DNA of 21,548 nucleotides from Phycisphaerales bacterium (GTDB taxonomy: Bacteria; Planctomycetota; Phycisphaerae; Phycisphaerales; SM1A02), in the NCBI GenBank assembly GCA_007127615.1, contig SKZB01000056.1, forward strand, positions 1 to 21,548, written 5' to 3'. Positions 18,394 to 21,548 of this stretch are shown piece after piece (the first letter of the stretch is position 1; every line of letters begins with the position of its first letter). A program made the translations under genes and the position numbers. The notes under the pieces are model-generated. The model saw only the letters and a program-made list of their open reading frames with translations, did no database searches and was not told the DNA's origin.

Positions 18394-19019
18394 GATTCTT
18401 CTTTGCCTCCGAAAAACTCATCACGCAATCGCGCCTTGATCTTCTGCCATCGTTTTCGAATCCCGGTCGGCGCGATACCCACCTGCTGCGCAATGTCGTT
18501 ATGTGAGTCACCGCTGAGCCACGACGTCAGAATCTGCCGGTCAATCAGGTCATCCAGGCAACGCAGCGCCTGATCGACTTCGATCTGCGCGCCATCGGAG
18601 TGTTGTGCCTCCGCAACTTCCAGCCGGCGCAGCAGGTCGCGCGCGAACGGGCCGTCACTATCCTCCACACGTTGCAGCCGCTGAAAGATTCTCGACTTAT
18701 CCACCAGCGCGTTTTCCGCAATCCGGAAGACGAGGGCCCAGAGCTGGTCCTCACGAACCGCCTCGAGCTTGCCCCCGCGCACATAGTCGTCGAGGCGCCG
18801 GCTGACCGTCGACAGAATCTCCTGTGAGTCAAAGAGGCGACGCATCGGGCGTCCCAGCTTGCCCCGAACGCGTCGCCGAACCCGTGAACCGTAGACCTGG
18901 ATGAATTGAGCGGCGGCCTCGCGATCACCGGCGCGCATGCGCGTCAGAAGCGCATCGATCGCAACACCGGCATCGTCGGCACTCGAAGTCGCCACTTCCG
19001 TTCGATCCAGTCGGCTCAT
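18378..19019 (-). CDS. ECF-type sigma factor linked to a Ser/Thr kinase
   Basis: This 213-residue sigma-70-family factor has region 2 around 25-110 (AIDALLTRMRAGDREAAAQFI, RLFDSQEILSTV, LWALVFRIAENALVDK). Region 4, around 150-203, has the helix-turn-helix IAQQVGIAPTGIRKRWQKI (about 176-194). Its sequence is far from the first sigma factor in the window and belongs to the planctomycete type whose gene is fused or adjacent to Ser/Thr kinases (the STK-associated ECF groups; the exact group is not assigned here). No anti-sigma gene is next to it, which fits control by the overlapping kinase. GAGG lies about five bases before the ATG. It is divergent from the acidic protein gene. Confidence 0.88.
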   Translation of the reverse strand: MSRLDRTEVATSSADDAGVAIDALLTRMRAGDREAAAQFIQVYGSRVRRRVRGKLGRPMRRLFDSQEILSTVSRRLDDYVRGGKLEAVREDQLWALVFRIAENALVDKSRIFQRLQRVEDSDGPFARDLLRRLEVAEAQHSDGAQIEVDQALRCLDDLIDRQILTSWLSGDSHNDIAQQVGIAPTGIRKRWQKIKARLRDEFFGGKEESWPAG

Positions 19020-19173
19020 CCGTCCGTCCTCACATCCGGCGACGTCATGCTTCGTCAGCGCTTTCGATCGGTGCGGCCGGGGCCGAAACGCGGATCAGAA
19101 AACTTCCGATTCCTGCTCACATCGAGCCGTCGAGCACCGCCTCCTCCTGTGACGGACCCATTTTTCCATCGCC

Positions 19174-19180
19174 CGAGGAG
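19174..19180 (+). promoter_or_regulatory. Strong Shine-Dalgarno for the acidic exported protein gene
   Basis: GAGGAGG lies six bases before ATG 19187, one of the strongest ribosome-binding sites of the window. It supports this start and suggests substantial translation. Confidence 0.7.
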
Positions 19181-19186
19181 GCCACC

Positions 19187-19774
19187 ATGAAACAACGTCG
19201 CCGGTCCATTGAAGTTACCACATTCTCTTACGAAAGTCGAGAGAAAAGCGCTTCGGACCGAAATCGACTCCGCGCCCGCCGCACGCACTTTCCCCTGCTC
19301 CTCCTGCTGTTTCTCGGGATCCACGCTCTTCATCACCACGGTGAAGACGGTCCGTTGCGCATCCTCACCCTGATCACCGGCCATCCCGCGTCGGCCGCCG
19401 AGACCCCCGCTTTGCCCCCGGCGCCGTCTGCCTTGCTGGCGAACTGGGCGGACGAACTGGCCGAGGAAGTCGGTCAGATCATCGATGGCATCGTCGAGGA
19501 CGAACCGGACGGGGACGGGGAAGAGGGCGATGGGGACGACGGTGAGGGTGGTGATGGAGAGGGTGGCGGCGGAGAGGGTGGCGATGCGTCCGCCAGTGAC
19601 CATGTCCAAAGCGCCATCTCGATCACTCAGGAAGTGACGAATGAGGCGCAGGGTCGCGGCTACACACCGCCCGTCTCGACCGACGATCTGGACGAGCACT
19701 TCACAACCAGCGAGATCGTGGACTACCTCGAGACTCTCCAAGAGTGGTTACTGCTCATTGCGCTGGTTGAGTAA
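19187..19774 (+). CDS. Exported or membrane-anchored acidic Gly/Asp/Glu-rich protein
   Basis: I do not recognise this 195-residue protein. A long Arg/Lys-rich N-terminus (1-35) leads to a hydrophobic stretch FPLLLLLFLGIHAL (35-48) followed by HHH. A signal peptidase-like ASA|AET is at about 68-71, so it may be a secreted protein with a long n-region or a type II membrane protein. Residues 104-133 are almost only Gly, Asp and Glu, resembling a calcium-binding or disordered linker. The C-terminal part has a helical region and ends with a hydrophobic WLLLIALVE. The gene is divergent from the ECF sigma factor, has a strong Shine-Dalgarno, and is followed by a perfect terminator, so it appears to be a single-gene unit. 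Regulation by the neighbouring sigma factor is possible but not shown. Confidence 0.8.
   Translation: MKQRRRSIEVTTFSYESREKSASDRNRLRARRTHFPLLLLLFLGIHALHHHGEDGPLRILTLITGHPASAAETPALPPAPSALLANWADELAEEVGQIIDGIVEDEPDGDGEEGDGDDGEGGDGEGGGGEGGDASASDHVQSAISITQEVTNEAQGRGYTPPVSTDDLDEHFTTSEIVDYLETLQEWLLLIALVE
19511..19535 (+). other. Potential G-quadruplex motif inside the acidic protein gene
   Basis: Four G runs (19511-19514, 19517-19520, 19525-19527 and 19532-19535) are separated by loops of 2, 4 and 4 bases on the coding strand. They sit within the Asp/Glu/Gly-encoding tract. Confidence 0.5.
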
Positions 19775-19827
19775 GAGGTTGACAAGTACCGGCTGGTGCA
19801 GTGCAGCACGTCTGCGTAAGTCATTCG

Positions 19828-19868
19828 GTTGCGGTCGCTTCTCCGGGGGAGCGATCGCAACTTTTTTT
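19828..19868 (+). terminator. Rho-independent terminator after the acidic protein gene
   Basis: GTTGCGGTCGCT (19828-19839) and AGCGATCGCAAC (19850-19861) form a 12-bp stem with one G-T wobble and a ten-base loop, directly followed by seven Ts. It lies 53 bases after the stop. Confidence 0.95.
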
Positions 19869-19913
19869 ATGGCGCTTCAGGAAACTGCGCAAGTGACCCG
19901 CACGGATTCAGAA

Positions 19914-19977
19914 AGGCACGAAGGCACGGAGGTAGGGAGCGACGAAGCGACGAAGCGACCGAGGGACGGAGAGACGG
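19914..19977 (+). repeat. Eight-copy 8-bp-period purine-rich tandem repeat
   Basis: Eight units follow one another: AGGCACGA, AGGCACGG, AGGTAGGG, AGCGACGA, AGCGACGA, AGCGACCG, AGGGACGG, AGAGACGG. The period is not a multiple of three, which argues against coding. Confidence 0.85.
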
Positions 19978-19995
19978 AAAATGTCTGAAGGGTGC

Positions 19996-20032
19996 CATGC
20001 TTCGTCCCGCCCCCGGAATTGGGCGAAGCATG
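19996..20032. repeat. Perfect 9-bp inverted repeat
   Basis: CATGCTTCG (19996-20004) and CGAAGCATG (20024-20032) are perfect complements with 19 bases between; the stem can extend three more pairs inward, one a G-T wobble. There is no T-tract on either side. Confidence 0.75.
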
Positions 20033-20087
20033 TGGTGGGGCGACGTTCGTGGCGGGGGGTCGAAGATGCACGGGCGCCGGAGTGTCG

Positions 20088-20133
20088 CCACGGGTGAAGC
20101 AGCGGGCGGCGCCGACCGATGCGCAACCCGTGG
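20088..20133 (-). other. Perfect 8-bp inverted repeat just downstream of mltA
   Basis: CCACGGGT (20088-20095) and ACCCGTGG (20126-20133) are perfect complements around a 30-base GC-rich loop. It starts 22 bp after the mltA stop on the minus strand. No T-tract follows; a Rho-assisted or stabilising 3' structure is possible. Confidence 0.4.
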
Positions 20134-20155
20134 AAGCCCGATCGGCGCTTGCTCT

Positions 20156-21430
20156 CTACCGCTTTGATTCTTCCATGGCCAGATACGACTCGACATACGG
20201 CTCCCGCAGGAGAAAGTAATAGAGACGTCCCTCCGCGTACTGCCCGCCGGCGAGAATCTCCGCGCCGGGACCGATGCCCTTGAAGATGTCCGCGCGGCCC
20301 GGCGCCTGGATCGCCCCGCCGGTGTCCTGATCGAGCATGAACCGGATGTACCGCCGGTGCCCCTCGGAAAAGGTCACCGCGCGTGTATCGACCATGACCA
20401 ACCCGCCCCGCGGGTAAATGCGCTTGTCCGTGGCGAGCGACGCCTCGGTCGTCACCGGCACCCCCAGCGATCCGGCCGGCCAGTTCGCGCCACTGTATTC
20501 GGTGAAGAAGACGTAGACTTCATTGCGGAACATCAACTCGCGCACCCGATCCGGTTGCTGCTGATACAGCCGCCGAATCGCGGGCAGACTCAGTTGATCG
20601 GGGGAAAGAATCCCTTCGTCCATCACCGACTGTCCCAGCCCGGTGTAGGGCCGATCGGTCTTGCCCGCGTAGCCGATGTACATGACCTCACCGTCCGGCA
20701 ACTGCAACTTGGCGGAACCGTTCACCTGAACGATGAATGCGTCCAGATCATTCTCCAGCCAGACGAGTTCGTTGCCCGCAAACATGTTTCGCTCTTCGAT
20801 CTCGCGACGAGCCGGATACGGCACGATGACATCGCCGTTCATCCGTCGTCCCTGCGGATCGCCGGTCACGGGGTCCGTGACGAGATCGTCGGGTCGCGTG
20901 TACAGCGGCGCGGTGAATCGACTCGTCCGCTCCCGGCTCGCCGGAAAGATCGGCGCGTAGTAGCCGGTAAAGAGGACGATGCCTTCACCGTTGTATCCGA
21001 CGGATTCGTACACCTTGAACATCTGTTCGAATTGCCGGCGGAACGACGCCGCATCGGGTGCTTCTTCGAGGAGCGACCGGAAGGCGTGCAATCCCGCCAC
21101 CATCCGATCGTGGGTGAACTCATCAAACGGAAAAAACTGCTGACTCGACGGGGCGCGAAACCAGCGCAAACTTTCATCAATCGCGTCTTCCAGATACACG
21201 TTCCGATGTTCGAAGGCCTTTTCAATCGGCGGCAGACGCCCGGGATCGGTGATCTCCCGCAGCGCCGACGCTCCCGGCGTGAGCGGCCGGTTGTAGTCCG
21301 GGCCGGACGCGGTCTCATCCTCCGCCACCTTCGGTTGCTGGCAGCCGGTGGTCGCGCCCAACACCACGAAACTCACCAGCAGTGCGGTTGCCAGCATCAC
21401 GGCTCCATCGGCGGTACGAACTCGAATCAT
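20156..21430 (-). CDS. mltA: Membrane-bound lytic murein transglycosylase MltA-like lipoprotein
   Basis: The 424-residue protein cleaves peptidoglycan glycan strands, forming 1,6-anhydromuramic ends, and acts at the outer membrane or periplasm. A lipoprotein signal peptide (residues 1-29) ends VVLGATTGC with Cys30. The MltA domain follows, with YNGEGIVLFTGYYAPIFPAS (146-165) and PYTGLGQSVMDEG (261-273). The C-terminal 3D domain carries DQDTGGAIQAPGRADIFKG (367-385); the Asp of QDTGGAI (369) matches the catalytic aspartate of the family. The frame is open to 21535, but ATG 21430 is preferred because the signal peptide begins there and an AGGA lies about eight bases upstream. No neighbour on the same strand is visible in the window. 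Confidence in the family is high. Confidence 0.95.
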   Translation of the reverse strand: MIRVRTADGAVMLATALLVSFVVLGATTGCQQPKVAEDETASGPDYNRPLTPGASALREITDPGRLPPIEKAFEHRNVYLEDAIDESLRWFRAPSSQQFFPFDEFTHDRMVAGLHAFRSLLEEAPDAASFRRQFEQMFKVYESVGYNGEGIVLFTGYYAPIFPASRERTSRFTAPLYTRPDDLVTDPVTGDPQGRRMNGDVIVPYPARREIEERNMFAGNELVWLENDLDAFIVQVNGSAKLQLPDGEVMYIGYAGKTDRPYTGLGQSVMDEGILSPDQLSLPAIRRLYQQQPDRVRELMFRNEVYVFFTEYSGANWPAGSLGVPVTTEASLATDKRIYPRGGLVMVDTRAVTFSEGHRRYIRFMLDQDTGGAIQAPGRADIFKGIGPGAEILAGGQYAEGRLYYFLLREPYVESYLAMEESKR

Positions 21431-21548
21431 CGGTGCATCCTGCTGAGAAAGACCCGTTGAGAAAGGGAGGAAAGTGAAGCCAATCGACGGGGCACGCGTC
21501 ACCCCACGCAGCCGCGGGACGGGCGCCGCCAGCATGGTATCGGCTCCA
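21431..21548. other. Upstream region of mltA to the window edge
   Basis: No gene is supported here. It should carry the mltA promoter, but I see no clear -35/-10 pair. Confidence 0.4.

Larger units (their letters stand above)
19775..20155. other. Repeat-rich intergenic region
   Basis: This 381-bp gap between the acidic protein gene and mltA (converging) has no convincing gene. It holds the terminator at 19828-19868, an 8-bp-period repeat at 19914-19977 and two inverted repeats (19996-20032 and 20088-20133). Several overlapping frames exist but none has a good start or protein-like composition. Confidence 0.7.

Noticed and set aside
19779..19868. Possible small RNA from a TTGACA box to the terminator
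   Set aside because: No -10 element is found 17 bases downstream (TGCAGC), so the terminator is better assigned to the acidic protein gene.
19046..20006. CATGCTTCGTC present at 19046 and again at 19996, flanking the acidic protein gene
   Set aside because: An 11-base match in a window of this size is expected by chance, and no longer similarity surrounds it.

Overview
This is a GC-rich chromosomal stretch from a Gram-negative-type bacterium, most likely a member of the Planctomycetota (possibly Phycisphaerae; the class is inference). The reasons are an ECF sigma factor gene overlapping a large N-terminally extended Ser/Thr kinase gene, a three-TM-helix-or-more B. subtilis-type cytochrome b558 succinate dehydrogenase subunit, a DUF1844 protein, several lipoproteins of little-conserved sequence, and weak or absent Shine-Dalgarno sequences at many starts. 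The window is almost fully coding. I see no tRNA or rRNA gene, insertion sequence, phage gene, CRISPR array or toxin-antitoxin pair.

Layout. (1) Positions 1-1900, plus strand: the 3' part of an ABC ATPase gene and its overlapping ABC-2-type permease gene. (2) Positions 10020-1938, minus strand: a long co-directional run. In transcription order it encodes a PpiC/SurA-like lipoprotein, a YraN-family protein, NAD-dependent DNA ligase LigA, a membrane-anchored hypothetical protein, a CYTH-domain protein, an ECF sigma factor, a coupled one-TM putative anti-sigma factor and a large secreted unknown protein. (3) Positions 10135-14079, plus strand: divergent from that run, with a DUF1844 protein, succinate dehydrogenase SdhC and SdhA (no SdhB follows), and a small META-domain lipoprotein. 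(4) Positions 15380-14103, minus strand: HemW-like radical SAM protein. (5) Positions 15696-19774: a signalling patch, with an FHA-domain protein (plus), a Ser/Thr kinase overlapped by an ECF sigma factor (both minus), and a divergent exported acidic protein closed by a clear intrinsic terminator. (6) Positions 21430-20156, minus strand: lytic transglycosylase MltA.

How it fits together. Two regulatory cassettes stand out: sigma/anti-sigma/secreted protein (4740-1938) and FHA / kinase-ECF / acidic exported protein (15696-19774). The rest is housekeeping: DNA ligase, respiratory complex II, radical SAM HemW, cell wall remodelling by MltA, and envelope protein folding. Only two gaps exceed 300 bp. 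Positions 15381-15695 hold a 12-bp-period tandem repeat. Positions 19775-20155 hold the terminator, an 8-bp-period repeat and two perfect inverted repeats. I found no clearly novel defence or mobile system. The most notable signals are the sdhCA pair lacking sdhB, a recurrent CTACAAT box just upstream of start codons that suggests leaderless transcripts, the non-RD kinase module, and the repeat-rich gap.
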